From the NCBI RefSeq assembly GCF_900109325.1, contig NZ_FNZU01000001.1, positions 1-64,000 of the forward strand: a stretch of 64,000 bases of DNA. The letters are read 5' to 3'. This document shows positions 29,989 to 39,323 of the stretch, one piece after another (positions within the stretch are counted from its first letter, which is position 1; each line of letters opens with the position of its first letter). Position numbers and translations under genes: made by a program. The notes under the pieces were generated by a model. It was not told where the DNA came from and searched no databases. It worked only from the letters and a program-made list of their open reading frames with translations. The DNA comes from Alkalibacterium pelagium (GTDB lineage Bacteria > Bacillota > Bacilli > Lactobacillales > Carnobacteriaceae_A).

Positions 29989-30232
29989 ATACGCAGTATC
30001 TTTATAAACGGCATTCAATAAAGTAACCATTATCATTTGAAATTTAAATGACTGCCCTTGAGTTGATTCATTAGATAGTGGATTATCTCATGAAGCTTAG
30101 ACCTAATGCAGAGATCGTGTCGTTCTGACCGGACATGTCTGTTTCTGCGAGCCACTTAAATAATGTCTGAAATATTCTGATTGTATGATAAGATAGTAAA
30201 ATAATTTACATGAGTATACGGGGAGATTTTTT
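29989..30232. other. Intergenic region before the panE-like gene
   Basis: About 240 non-coding bases. No confident promoter, repeat or structured RNA was recognised. Confidence 0.4.
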
Positions 30233-31150
30233 ATGAATGAGAAGACAGTTGCAATAATCGGATTAGGGGCTTTGGGTGTGTTGTATGGACAGCACTTGTC
30301 AGAAGCTTTAGGCAAAAATCGGGTAAGAGTGGTAGTAAATCAAGAAAGAAAGAGAAGATATGAAAGAGAAGGAGTGACATTAAACGGTATTCCATGCGAT
30401 TTCAATTATGTTCTGGAATCCGAAAAGAGTACCCCAGCGGATCTGATCATAGTCTGTACCAAATCGCTGGCACTTGATAGCGCGTTGAATTCTATGAAAA
30501 ATCAGGTGGGAGACGAGTCTACAATCCTATCGTTAATCAATGGGATTTCCAGCGAAGGTATTCTTGGGCGAGAGTTTGGCTATGAAAAAGTCATTCCTAC
30601 AGTAGCGATAGGAATGGATGCAACACGAGATGGTCAGAATGTTCGGTCCAAAGTAAAAGGCTGGCTCCAGATTGGAGTGGATAGATCAGATAAACAGAAA
30701 AGACTGGAGGCTGTTAAGTCAATATTTGACGAAGCACAGTTTCCATATGCAGTCGAGGAAGATATTACTTTGAAAATTTGGGAGAAGTTCATGATGAACG
30801 TTGGTGTAAACCAAGTGGTTATGGTCAACCAGTCAAATTTTGGTGGCGTTCAAACGGGCGGAGAATATCATGATCAGGCAAAATCCGCCATGGAGGAAGT
30901 AGTAATGATTGCTCAAGCAGAGAGGATCAAGCTGGAGAACGAACATATACAAAAGGCTTTCGACATAATAGACACCGTGGATTCGGATGGCATGCCATCA
31001 ATGAGACAGGATGGCCTGGCCAAGCGTCTATCAGAAGTGGAGCTGTTTTCAGGAACGATTTTGAAAAAGGCCGAGAAGTATGGGCTGGATTGTCCAGTCA
31101 ACCGTTATTTATATGAAGAAGTTCAGAAAATTGAAGCGGAGTACTCATAA
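30233..31150 (+). CDS. Ketopantoate reductase family protein (PanE/ApbA)
   Basis: NADPH-dependent 2-dehydropantoate 2-reductase fold, 305 residues: Rossmann GLGALGVLYG at the N-terminus, VCTKS at the end of beta 4, and the C-terminal domain with the catalytic-Lys segment around WEKFMMNVGVNQV and a late MRQDGLAKRLSEVELFSG. The family makes pantoate for CoA, but paralogues act on other 2-keto acids; no panB/panC is nearby. GGGGAG precedes the ATG. Followed by a nitrilase-family gene, 12 bases apart. Confidence 0.82.
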   Translation: MNEKTVAIIGLGALGVLYGQHLSEALGKNRVRVVVNQERKRRYEREGVTLNGIPCDFNYVLESEKSTPADLIIVCTKSLALDSALNSMKNQVGDESTILSLINGISSEGILGREFGYEKVIPTVAIGMDATRDGQNVRSKVKGWLQIGVDRSDKQKRLEAVKSIFDEAQFPYAVEEDITLKIWEKFMMNVGVNQVVMVNQSNFGGVQTGGEYHDQAKSAMEEVVMIAQAERIKLENEHIQKAFDIIDTVDSDGMPSMRQDGLAKRLSEVELFSGTILKKAEKYGLDCPVNRYLYEEVQKIEAEYS

Positions 31151-31162
31151 GGAGGAATCAGT

Positions 31163-31945
31163 GTGAAGGTCAGTGCTATTCAAATGGATGTGGCATTTAA
31201 TGAGCCTGGTAAAAACAGGGACAGAATCCGTAAGTTAATTGAGAAATCTGTTAAGTCTAGTAAACCGGACACCATCGTTCTTCCAGAAATGTGGAATGTA
31301 TCATTTTTTCCTGACAATATGAGTGCTACTGCAGACGAGGAAGGGTATGAGACCCAAAATCTTCTGAGTGAGCTGGCGAGCAAGCACCAAATCAACATCG
31401 TCGGTGGGTCGGTGGCCGTCAAGAAAGATAGCGGCTACTACAACACAAGTTACAGTTTTGACAGGAAAGGGGATTTGGTGCATGCGTACGACAAAGTCCA
31501 TCTCTTCTCACCTGCAGATGAGCATACTATATTTAAATCAGGAAATGAGCTAGGGGTTTTTGAGCTGGATGGTGTGACAGTGGGCGTTGCGACCTGCTAT
31601 GATTTAAGGTTTGTAGAGTGGATAAGAATGATGGCTCTGAAAGGGATAGAGGTACTGTTCGTTCCGGCTGCCTGGCCGCATCCGAGATCGGAAGTATGGC
31701 GGACTCTGCTGAAGGCTCGGGCAATCGAAAACCAGTTTTTCGTTGTCGGAGTAAATAGTGTCGGGAAAACAGAACGATTGTCTTTCTGCGGACTTTCAAC
31801 GATTTATGATCCATTAGGTCAAGTACTGGCTGAATCAGGAGAAGATGAAGTGGTACTTACGGCAGAACTTGATCTGTCGCAACTGCGGACAGTGCGGGAT
31901 GATATTGGTGTCTTCAGGGATAGACGACCAGAATTATATAATTGA
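31163..31945 (+). CDS. Carbon-nitrogen hydrolase (nitrilase superfamily, omega-amidase-like)
   Basis: The protein has 260 residues with the full catalytic set Glu (LPEMWN), Lys (DKVHLF) and Cys (ATCYDLRF). The sequence between resembles omega-amidase/YafV- or MtnU-type enzymes that hydrolyse alpha-keto-glutaramate or succinamate; substrate not certain. GTG start at 31163 with AAGGAGGA seven bases upstream. It is in operon with the PanE-like gene, so the pair could act on keto acids. Confidence 0.82.
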   Translation: MKVSAIQMDVAFNEPGKNRDRIRKLIEKSVKSSKPDTIVLPEMWNVSFFPDNMSATADEEGYETQNLLSELASKHQINIVGGSVAVKKDSGYYNTSYSFDRKGDLVHAYDKVHLFSPADEHTIFKSGNELGVFELDGVTVGVATCYDLRFVEWIRMMALKGIEVLFVPAAWPHPRSEVWRTLLKARAIENQFFVVGVNSVGKTERLSFCGLSTIYDPLGQVLAESGEDEVVLTAELDLSQLRTVRDDIGVFRDRRPELYN

Positions 31946-31979
31946 AGCGGAAGCTGACTATCAGTCAGCTGAAAGCATT

Positions 31980-32024
31980 GAAAGCAATGAGCGGTCATCG
32001 TTAAGGTGGATTCTCATTGCTTTC
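31980..32024 (+). terminator. Intrinsic terminator after the nitrilase gene
   Basis: GAAAGCAATGAG (31980-31991) is perfectly complementary to CTCATTGCTTTC (32013-32024). The following bases are only moderately T-rich. Confidence 0.75.
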
Positions 32025-32104
32025 ACTTTGTCTTGCTTTTAATTAAAGCAAGCGTCAGTTGACGCTTTCCTTATTAGGTTTTCTCATGTATAGATTGCTC
32101 TTCT

Positions 32105-32562
32105 GTTGAAATGGAACCAACTCGCTGTAAGAGTATCAATTGAGACTGCTGTAAGATGGATCTTGGAACCAACTCACTGAGCGAAAGCCATCCGAGCGTG
32201 TTGTAAGATGGATCTTGGAACCAACTCACTGATCGAAAGCCCATTGAGTGTGTTGTAAGATGGATCTTGGAACCAACTCACTTAACAAAAGCCAGTCGAG
32301 TGTGTTGTAAGATGGATCTTGGAACCAACTCACTGAGCGAAAGCCATCCGAGCGTGTTGTAAGATGGATCTTGGAACCAACTCACTGATCGAAAGCCCAT
32401 TGAGTGTGTTGTAAGATGGATCTTGGAACCAACTCACTTAACAAAAGCCAGTCGAGTGTGTTGTAAGATGGATCTTAGAACCAATTCACTTAACAAAAGC
32501 CTTCCGAGTCTGCTCTAAGGAGGTCTTAAGACGAACTACAAGGAAAAGCCACCCGAGTCACC
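32105..32562. repeat. Intergenic tandem array, 52-bp period, eight to nine units, A-B-C-A-B-C order
   Basis: GTAAGATGGATCTTGGAACC starts units at 32151, 32203, 32255, 32307, 32359, 32411 and 32463, each exactly 52 bases apart, with decayed units at both ends (from 32105, and CTAAG at 32515). Three variants alternate: type A (GAGCGAAAGCCATCC), B (GATCGAAAGCCCATT), C (TTAACAAAAGCCAGTC). Bases 32151-32306 are repeated exactly as 32307-32462, a 156-bp perfect tandem duplication. Each unit has the dyad AAGATGGATCTT and a near-dyad CAACTCACT/AGTGTGTTG. It lies between convergent genes and has no coding content. Confidence 0.95.
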
Positions 32563-32602
32563 CGCTCCATCCCACTAAAGCAAAAAAAAGTACCCAAAAC
32601 TA

Positions 32603-32651
32603 AAAAGACCGTTGAGCCCAGGACAGATCATCCGTGACTCAACGGTCTTTT
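32603..32651 (-). terminator. Terminator of the CAP-domain gene
   Basis: AAAAGACCGTTGAG (32603-32616) is perfectly complementary to 32638-32651; T-runs lie on both sides. Confidence 0.88.
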
Positions 32652-32692
32652 CATATAAAAATTCTCGTCAATCATAATTCCTTATAGGGAAC

Positions 32693-33370
32693 TCAACGCT
32701 GAGTTCCAAACAACTGTGTTGCGTATAGAAATTCTCCATCGTAGTGTACGCCGACTCCGATTTCTTCAAAATCAGGCCGGATCATATTCTCATAATGCCC
32801 TTCACTCTCGACCCATCCATTAAATATCAGTTCGGCCATTTCTTCATCACTCAGATAATAGGTAGCCATCCCTAAGTTTTCACCGGCAACTCGGTAAGGG
32901 TAGTGATTGCCTTCCTCATCGAACACGGCAAAGGCATCAGAGCCATCCGGACGTGTGTGAGAAAACAATTCCTCTGTTTCGATTGCTCGAATCGTAGCGG
33001 CTGACCGAAGCATATCATTACTGGTCAGCGTTCCGACTCCCTGCTCTTCTCGAAGATCGTTGACTAAACGGATGATAGTCTGTTCGATTAGTTCCACATC
33101 GATATCATCAGTCTGTTCACTGGAAACGGAAGGGGCTTTAAGTTCTTCGTCATTAGAATTGGAAGAGGGTAGAGTGAATGAATTGTTAACGAAAGGAGTC
33201 TGGTCAAATGACAGATCAAGGCGGTCAAAGTCTTCCGATGACGGAAGATAGCTGACGATGGTGTTCATCAAGTTTCCAACGGTCGTTCCATTCAGAATGC
33301 CGGAGGTGCCCAGCCAGAAGCCTAAGATCAAGGTTATGGTCAGTACAAGCAGTTTTCTGATAAATTTCAT
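32693..33370 (-). CDS. CAP-domain secreted/membrane-anchored protein (YkwD-like)
   Basis: About 225 residues: a hydrophobic N-terminal segment (residues 8-25) serving as signal or anchor, an S/D/E-rich linker to about residue 85, then a CAP/SCP domain with LVNDLREEQG, SHTRPDGS, AGENLG, GWVESEGHYENMIRPDFEEIGVG. Such YkwD-type proteins are extracellular with unknown activity. The TTG at 33379 belongs to the ribosome-site spacer; ATG 33370 with AGAAAGG is preferred. Monocistronic. Confidence 0.88.
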   Translation of the reverse strand: MKFIRKLLVLTITLILGFWLGTSGILNGTTVGNLMNTIVSYLPSSEDFDRLDLSFDQTPFVNNSFTLPSSNSNDEELKAPSVSSEQTDDIDVELIEQTIIRLVNDLREEQGVGTLTSNDMLRSAATIRAIETEELFSHTRPDGSDAFAVFDEEGNHYPYRVAGENLGMATYYLSDEEMAELIFNGWVESEGHYENMIRPDFEEIGVGVHYDGEFLYATQLFGTQR

Positions 33371-33551
33371 AGTTTTCAACCTTTCTAGTCTAAAAGTATT
33401 GTATCAGAAAGCCAATTAACTAAAAAGAAAAAGTGTTTGATTTATTTATGAAAAAACTGATGTTATTTGCTTCATTTTACTCAGGGTGTTTTGTATAATA
33501 GAGAAGTTACTTACAGAAGGTTAGTTATATGAAAATAGGAGCGTAGCGATC

Positions 33552-34967
33552 ATGAAAAATATGAGTTCTGAACAAATGGGTACCATGCCCATCAATAAAT
33601 TAGTCCTGACCTTGTCTCTACCGATGATGCTGTCGATGTTTGTGCAGTCACTTTATAGTGCTATAGACAGCATGTTTGTTGCACAGATCAGTGAAGAAGC
33701 ACTTGCCGCTCTGTCACTTGCTTTTCCTGTGCAGATGCTGATGATTGCAATACAGATCGGCTCAGCCGTAGGGATGAATGCTGAACTGTCCAGACGTCTG
33801 GGAGAAGGGAAAAGAGGATTAGCCAGTGCAGCGGCCAACAATGGAGTATTTCTGTCTTTCTTCCATTACTTTATTTTCCTCATTTTTGGTCTGTTTCTAG
33901 TCCGTCCATTTTTTGAAATGCAGACGGATAACGCGCAAATTATTGAGTATGGAATTGAGTACACATTTATTATTACTACTCTGTCGATCGGGAAGACGAT
34001 GCAGATTATGTATGAACGGATCCTTCAGTCAACTGGACGGACATTTTATACTATGATTACCCAAGGGTCGGGGGCTATCTTGAACATTATTCTGGACCCT
34101 ATCCTAATTTTTGGACTGCTGGGTATGCCTGCTATGGGTGTAAGAGGCGCAGCCATTGCCACCGTAATATCGCAGATGATCTCTGCACTGATGGCATTTA
34201 TTATAAATGCTAAAGTAAACTCAGACGTTGATATGGAGTATAGAGGCTTTCGTCCTGATTTCAGTGTGATCAAGCGAATCTATTCAATTGGTGTCCCTTC
34301 AATGGTGATGACCTCAATCACATCGGTTGTTACCCTGATTTTCAATAATATTCTGCTGCAGTTCACATCGACAGCAGCTGCAGTTTACGGGGTCTATATA
34401 CGAGTACAAGGCTTTGCCTTCATGCCGGTTTTTGGTTTGAATAACGGGATGATCCCTATCGTTTCATACAACTTTGGAGCTAAGAATAAAGAACGTCTGA
34501 CTCAGGCTATCAGGGTTTCCATAATGTATGGAATAGGAATCATGTTGTTGGGTACTCTAATTATTCAAGTCTTTCCTGACCAGCTGCTTGCATTATTTAA
34601 TGCCTCTGGAGAAATGCTTGAGATCGGACGAGCAGCACTGCGCATCATCAGCTTAAGTTTTGTGTTTGCCGGTGTCAGCATCATGCTTGCCTCAGTCTTT
34701 CAGGCATTGGGCAATCCGATGTATAGTCTATGGATACAGGTCATCCGTCAGTTCATTGTGCTTGTTCCGGTCGCCTATGCTCTGTCCTTAACAGGAGACG
34801 TTAATGCCGTATGGTGGTCAAAACTTATCTCAGAAACCGTAACGATTATTTTGGCATTAATTACTATGCGCTATATCTACAATAAGAAAATCGACCCATT
34901 GGACGAACTGGATCTTGAAACTGAAAGACGGCCTCTGAAAAAACAGGTCGCAACAGATAATCGATAA
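33552..34967 (+). CDS. MATE family multidrug/cation antiporter
   Basis: The protein has 471 residues with twelve predicted membrane helices in two homologous halves, starting PINKLVLTLSLPMMLSMFVQSLYSAIDS, typical of the bacterial DinF/NorM-like MATE proteins. Exports organic cations or toxic compounds using ion gradients; substrate unknown. GGAGCG lies ten bases before the ATG. Monocistronic, with its own hairpin downstream. Confidence 0.9.
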   Translation: MKNMSSEQMGTMPINKLVLTLSLPMMLSMFVQSLYSAIDSMFVAQISEEALAALSLAFPVQMLMIAIQIGSAVGMNAELSRRLGEGKRGLASAAANNGVFLSFFHYFIFLIFGLFLVRPFFEMQTDNAQIIEYGIEYTFIITTLSIGKTMQIMYERILQSTGRTFYTMITQGSGAILNIILDPILIFGLLGMPAMGVRGAAIATVISQMISALMAFIINAKVNSDVDMEYRGFRPDFSVIKRIYSIGVPSMVMTSITSVVTLIFNNILLQFTSTAAAVYGVYIRVQGFAFMPVFGLNNGMIPIVSYNFGAKNKERLTQAIRVSIMYGIGIMLLGTLIIQVFPDQLLALFNASGEMLEIGRAALRIISLSFVFAGVSIMLASVFQALGNPMYSLWIQVIRQFIVLVPVAYALSLTGDVNAVWWSKLISETVTIILALITMRYIYNKKIDPLDELDLETERRPLKKQVATDNR

Positions 34968-34978
34968 TCAAATTAGTT

Positions 34979-35058
34979 AACCCGTTTCTGGTGAAATGGA
35001 GCTGCCGCTGGAAGGTTTCCTTTCTGAACGGTTCTTCGGTTCATTATAAACGGGTTTT
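34979..35058 (+). terminator. Probable terminator after the MATE gene
   Basis: AACCCGTTT (34979-34987) pairs with AAACGGGTT (35048-35056) followed by T. The loop is long and has its own GAACGG/CGGTTC hairpin. Confidence 0.65.
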
Positions 35059-35324
35059 TCTGTTGTTCAAAAAATAAAGTGATAGAAAGGGACTAGCTTC
35101 CAAAAATCAGTTGCCTTAGATTCAGTCAAACTCCAAGTAATACTTCTCAGAAGTTAGATCTAACGTTCGCGCCATCCAAAGAACAGGTCAGTATAAACGC
35201 TTTATACCATCATCTTTCACTCCCCGATAGCTATTAATCGATTTTTCACTCTACTTTTTGTTAAAATGGTAAAGAGTTCTCATGAAAATTTCATAAAATA
35301 GTGACCATAGAAGGAGAAGATGAA
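35059..35324. other. Intergenic region before the GT32 gene
   Basis: About 265 bases. TTTTTCACTC and TAAAAT elements near 35240-35270 could be a promoter. No other structure was seen. Confidence 0.4.
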
Positions 35325-35951
35325 ATGATTCCAAAGATTATACATTACGCATGGTTCGGGGGAAATGAATTAGGTCCCCTTGAGGAGAAATGTCTGGCAA
35401 GCTGGAAACGTTATTGTCCTGACTGGGAAATCAAGAGGTGGGATGAATCCAATTTTAACCCCGAAGATCACGGGATATACACACAACAGGCTTATGAAAG
35501 AGAAGAATGGGCATTTGTATCCGATGTGGCCCGTCTGCACGCTCTGAAAGAATACGGAGGCGTATACTGTGACACGGATATGGAACTGATCAAGCCGATC
35601 GATAAATTCAGAAAATTTCCTGCTTTCTTCAGTTTTGAAATAGAAACTGAAATCTCTACCGGAATCATTGGAGCAGAACCGCATCATCCATTTATAGAAG
35701 AACTGTATAATGATTACGACGGGAGAGAGTTCATTCTCCCTGATGGATCGCGAGACGATAAAACTAACGTGATCCGTATTACAGAAATCATGACTGAGCG
35801 AGGACTGAAACCTAACAATACTTACCAGGAAGTGGAAGGGTGCACCATCTTTCCGAGAGAATACTTCTCTCCTAAAGATTACTGGACCAGAGAAATCGAT
35901 TCTACCAAAAATACACACGGCATCCATCAGTTTACAGGAAGCTGGTTATAA
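35325..35951 (+). CDS. Glycosyltransferase family 32 (OCH1-like sugar transferase)
   Basis: The protein has 208 residues, beginning IPKIIHYAWFGG, with SDVARLHALKEYGGVYCDTDMELIKPID, in which D-T-D is the nucleotide-sugar metal motif. GT32 enzymes attach hexoses to exopolysaccharide, glycolipid or teichoic acid precursors. No polysaccharide cluster surrounds it, so its acceptor is unknown. GAAGGAGAAG selects ATG 35325 over an upstream in-frame start. Monocistronic. Confidence 0.87.
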   Translation: MIPKIIHYAWFGGNELGPLEEKCLASWKRYCPDWEIKRWDESNFNPEDHGIYTQQAYEREEWAFVSDVARLHALKEYGGVYCDTDMELIKPIDKFRKFPAFFSFEIETEISTGIIGAEPHHPFIEELYNDYDGREFILPDGSRDDKTNVIRITEIMTERGLKPNNTYQEVEGCTIFPREYFSPKDYWTREIDSTKNTHGIHQFTGSWL

Positions 35952-35963
35952 AAAGAAAGCGAG

Positions 35964-35990
35964 CCGGGACCTTGGAGTCCCGGTTCTTTT
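35964..35990 (+). terminator. Intrinsic terminator after the GT32 gene
   Basis: CCGGGAC (35964-35970), six-base loop, GTCCCGG (35977-35983), T-run. Confidence 0.88.
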
Positions 35991-36087
35991 TTCTGCAATC
36001 TGTTCAAACGGGTACACACTATCTTCCTTAAAGAGTATAATGAATACTGATGAAGAGAAGATCAGTATGAGGTCAGGAGTTGTGAAA

Positions 36088-37698
36088 ATGACATGGTTTA
36101 AAAATGGAAAAATTTATCTGAATGAATCAGAATTTGCAGAGAGCATGGTCATAGAAGGCAATAGGATCAAAAAGGTTGGGAGTAGCGAGTCGTGTGAGGC
36201 CTTCTTTAAAGGAAATGAAATCATTGATCTGGAAGGGAAAACGGTAATCCCGGGTCTAAATGATTCGCATCTGCACTTTCTCATGACTGCCGAATTTTTG
36301 TCCCTTCTTCCTATAACCGGTGTGACTTCAATGAAAGAACTGATCGATCGCTGCAGAGTTTACATAGAGGACCAGCAGATGACTAAAGAAGATGTCTTAT
36401 ATTCAGAGGGATGGAATCATACTTTGTTTACTGATGACAAGCGGATTCCTGACAGACATGATTTGGATCAGGCCTCTTCAAGTGTGCCGATCGTTCTGGT
36501 CAGAGTAGACCGTCATGTCATGAGTCTGAACACTGCAGCACTTAAGACCTTTAATATTACAGAGCACAGTCAGGTAGAAACTGGTGGTGAGATTCTCAAA
36601 GATTCCGACGGATTGCCTACTGGTGTTCTGACTGAAGGGGCTCTGGATCTAGTCAAAGCTCAGCTGCCTGCGAGAACCAGAGAAGAGAAAAAAGAAGCAA
36701 TCAAAGAGACGATGAAACTGGCTAATCAGTACGGCATTACGTCGATGCACACTAACGATGCCAAAGACGATACTGTAGAAGAAACATTATCATTATATGA
36801 AGAACTGGAGGAGGAAAAGGCGCTGACGGCACGCTTTTACCAGCAGATCTGGTTCAATAACGGCAAGTATCTGCCCGGTTTTCTAAAAATGGATTATCCT
36901 TTCCATAAAGGGAGCGACTGGAACCGTATCGGACCGATCAAATTTTTTATAGACGGCACCTTAGGGTCGAGAACAGCTGCATTAAGAGAAGCGTATTCTG
37001 ATGATCAGTCAACTAAAGGAATATTGACGAAATCACAAGAAGCCTTGTCAGACGAAGTGAAGACAGCTGTCGACCACGGTTATCAAGTGATTATTCATGG
37101 GATAGGGGATCAGGGTATTGAGACGATCCTCAATGCATACGATTCGGCCCTGGGTGATAAAGACAATGACTTGCGTTTAGGGATAAATCATATGCAGATC
37201 ACCGGACTGGATCTGATTGACCGGGTAGCTGACAAAGGATACTTGACCTATGTTCAGCCAATATTTCTGGAAGATGATATTCCCATCCTGTTTGACCGAG
37301 TAGGAGAGGAGCGGGCAGAGACATCTTACCTATTTAAAACGATGAAGGATAAAGGCATTCATCAGTCATTCAGCAGTGACGCACCAATCGTGTCGTTCGA
37401 TCCATTTGAAAATATTCAGTGTGCGGTCACACGAAACAGACTCAATGAGCCACTTGAAAAAGCTTATCTTCCGAACGAAGCGATGTCTGTCTATGAAGCA
37501 GTCGATGCCTACACTTATGAAAGTGCCTATGCGAGTTTTGATGAAGCAATCAAAGGACGGATAAAAGAGGGCTATCTGGCGGATTTTGCTGTACTGAATC
37601 GGGACATTTTTTCAGTATCGCAATCTGAGATCAAAAATATAACGGTTCACTCCACTTATGTAGATGGAAGAAAAGTTTACGAGGAGGGCAAGGGATGA
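36088..37698 (+). CDS. Metal-dependent amidohydrolase, YtcJ-like
   Basis: Amidohydrolase-superfamily protein of about 536 residues (Amidohydro_3). It has the N-terminal beta-sandwich, NDSHLHFL as the first metal pair, FIDGTLGSRTAALR, IHGIGDQGIE, SDAPI with the catalytic Asp, and the C-terminal GYLADFAVL. YtcJ-like proteins hydrolyse amides of unknown identity. AGGAG eight bases before ATG 36088 sets the start; an upstream in-frame ATG at 36040 sits on a TATAAT and is unlikely. It overlaps yitT by four bases. Confidence 0.85.
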   Translation: MTWFKNGKIYLNESEFAESMVIEGNRIKKVGSSESCEAFFKGNEIIDLEGKTVIPGLNDSHLHFLMTAEFLSLLPITGVTSMKELIDRCRVYIEDQQMTKEDVLYSEGWNHTLFTDDKRIPDRHDLDQASSSVPIVLVRVDRHVMSLNTAALKTFNITEHSQVETGGEILKDSDGLPTGVLTEGALDLVKAQLPARTREEKKEAIKETMKLANQYGITSMHTNDAKDDTVEETLSLYEELEEEKALTARFYQQIWFNNGKYLPGFLKMDYPFHKGSDWNRIGPIKFFIDGTLGSRTAALREAYSDDQSTKGILTKSQEALSDEVKTAVDHGYQVIIHGIGDQGIETILNAYDSALGDKDNDLRLGINHMQITGLDLIDRVADKGYLTYVQPIFLEDDIPILFDRVGEERAETSYLFKTMKDKGIHQSFSSDAPIVSFDPFENIQCAVTRNRLNEPLEKAYLPNEAMSVYEAVDAYTYESAYASFDEAIKGRIKEGYLADFAVLNRDIFSVSQSEIKNITVHSTYVDGRKVYEEGKG

Positions 37699-38621
37699 TC
37701 AATGAGCTAATTACTAAAGCACGTCTGAAGAATTTCATGCTTATTATTATAGGATCAGTTTTATACGCGATCAGCGTCAATGTCTTTACTGTACCAAATG
37801 ATCTGGCTGAAGGTGGCCTGACTGGGTTCTCTCTGATCCTCTTTTATCTGGCCGATATCCCACCATCCTATACTATTTTTATTGTCAATATATTCATATT
37901 GGCTATTGGATACAAGTTTCTTGACAAAAAAACGCTTCATTATACTCTTGTAGCCAATGCAATCATTTCGGTCATGCTTCTAGTGGTCACACGCTATCAG
38001 TTTATCCCTGAAACGACTCTGCTGGCTCCAATCGGATCAGGTATTTTCATGGGTGCAGGTATTGGACTGATTATGCTGGGGCACGGGACAACAGCAGGCA
38101 GTGACATCATTGCCAAGCTGATGGAGAAATATCTGGGGATAAATATACCAACTGGTCTTCTGATGATCGATGTGTTTATCGTCCTGCCCAGTGCATTTAT
38201 AATTGGTGCAGAGAATGCATTTCTCACATTAATCAATCTCTACATTCAAAGTAAAGTCATCGACTTTATTCTAGAAGGGTTGAATCCGAGAAAATCCTTC
38301 TTTATTATATCGAAGAAGCATGTGGAAATTGCCGAAGCCATCGAAAACCAGCTCGGGCGAGGCATTACCATATTGGATGGACGTGGTTACTACACTAAGG
38401 AAAGAAAAGATATTCTCTATATCATCATCAGTCGACGGGAAGTTCTTCCGATCAAACGTATCGTAGAGGCTATCGATCCGAATGCCTTTATGACCGTCTC
38501 TCATGTTCAGGAGGTTACGGGGGAAGGTTTTTCCTATCTGTCACAGGAAGTACAGGCAGAACGTATTACGGAAGCGGAAGAAGAATGGATTGAAGAACAA
38601 AGAGTTGCGAATGAAAGTTAA
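37695..38621 (+). CDS. YitT family membrane protein (DUF161/DUF2179)
   Basis: The protein has 308 residues with five or six membrane helices (DUF161) followed by a cytoplasmic DUF2179 domain at about residues 220-285 (ILDGRGYYTKERKDILYIIISRREV). Function of the family is unclear; transport of small metabolites has been proposed. The ATGA overlap with the amidohydrolase stop and GAGGAGGG upstream indicate coupling, so the transporter may bring in or expel what the hydrolase acts on. The C-terminus is acidic. Confidence 0.88.
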   Translation: MINELITKARLKNFMLIIIGSVLYAISVNVFTVPNDLAEGGLTGFSLILFYLADIPPSYTIFIVNIFILAIGYKFLDKKTLHYTLVANAIISVMLLVVTRYQFIPETTLLAPIGSGIFMGAGIGLIMLGHGTTAGSDIIAKLMEKYLGINIPTGLLMIDVFIVLPSAFIIGAENAFLTLINLYIQSKVIDFILEGLNPRKSFFIISKKHVEIAEAIENQLGRGITILDGRGYYTKERKDILYIIISRREVLPIKRIVEAIDPNAFMTVSHVQEVTGEGFSYLSQEVQAERITEAEEEWIEEQRVANES

Positions 38622-38666
38622 TAGTTTATAATGATTATTACATGATAAAAATTATAAAGGAGTGTC

Positions 38667-39323
38667 ATGATGTCTGACCACCAGCTCGAAATCAGTAACA
38701 TTTCATTTAAGACAGACAGTCAGTCTATCCTGGAGTCGATTTCTTTTTCTGTCGAGAAGGGGGAAAGGGTAACGATAACAGGACCGTCTGGCGGAGGAAA
38801 AAGTACCTTATTAAAGATCATTGGAAACATTATTAATCCGACTGACGGAAAGGTTTTGTTCCATGGAGAGAATATACAGGAAACCGATCCTCTAAAGTAT
38901 CGCCAGAAGGTGTCCTACTTTTTCCAGAATGCCTCGCTCTTCGATCAGACCGTCAGGGACAACCTGTCTTTTCCATATGATATTAGAGACGAAGAGTTTA
39001 ATGAAGAAAAAGCGAGAGATATGCTTGAACGAGTCAGCCTGAGTCGATCGTATCTCGATAAACCAGTCAATGGACTCTCTGGTGGGGAAAAGCAGCGTGT
39101 AGCTCTGATCAGAAATATGATGTACCTCCCGGAAGTTCTTTTACTTGATGAGGTGACCAGTTCGCTTGATGCTGAGAATAAGGAAATTATTCACAAGATA
39201 CTTAACACTTTGAATAAAGAGAGCGGCCTCACTACATTATCTGTAACCCATGATGAAAATGAGATCAGTCAGGCAGACAGAGTGATCACGATTATCGACG
39301 GCAGACTGGAGGACTCTAAATGA
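38667..39323 (+). CDS. fetA: ABC transporter ATP-binding protein (FetA/YbbL type)
   Basis: The protein has 218 residues with Walker A GPSGGGKSTLL, signature LSGGEKQRVALIRN, Walker B VLLLDEVTSSLD and the switch His VTHDE. Short single-domain ATPase paired with a FetB-type permease four bases into its end. E. coli FetAB exports iron and protects against oxidative stress; the same role is inferred here. AAAGGAG lies before the ATG; ATG 38670 is an equal alternative. Confidence 0.85.
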   Translation: MMSDHQLEISNISFKTDSQSILESISFSVEKGERVTITGPSGGGKSTLLKIIGNIINPTDGKVLFHGENIQETDPLKYRQKVSYFFQNASLFDQTVRDNLSFPYDIRDEEFNEEKARDMLERVSLSRSYLDKPVNGLSGGEKQRVALIRNMMYLPEVLLLDEVTSSLDAENKEIIHKILNTLNKESGLTTLSVTHDENEISQADRVITIIDGRLEDSK

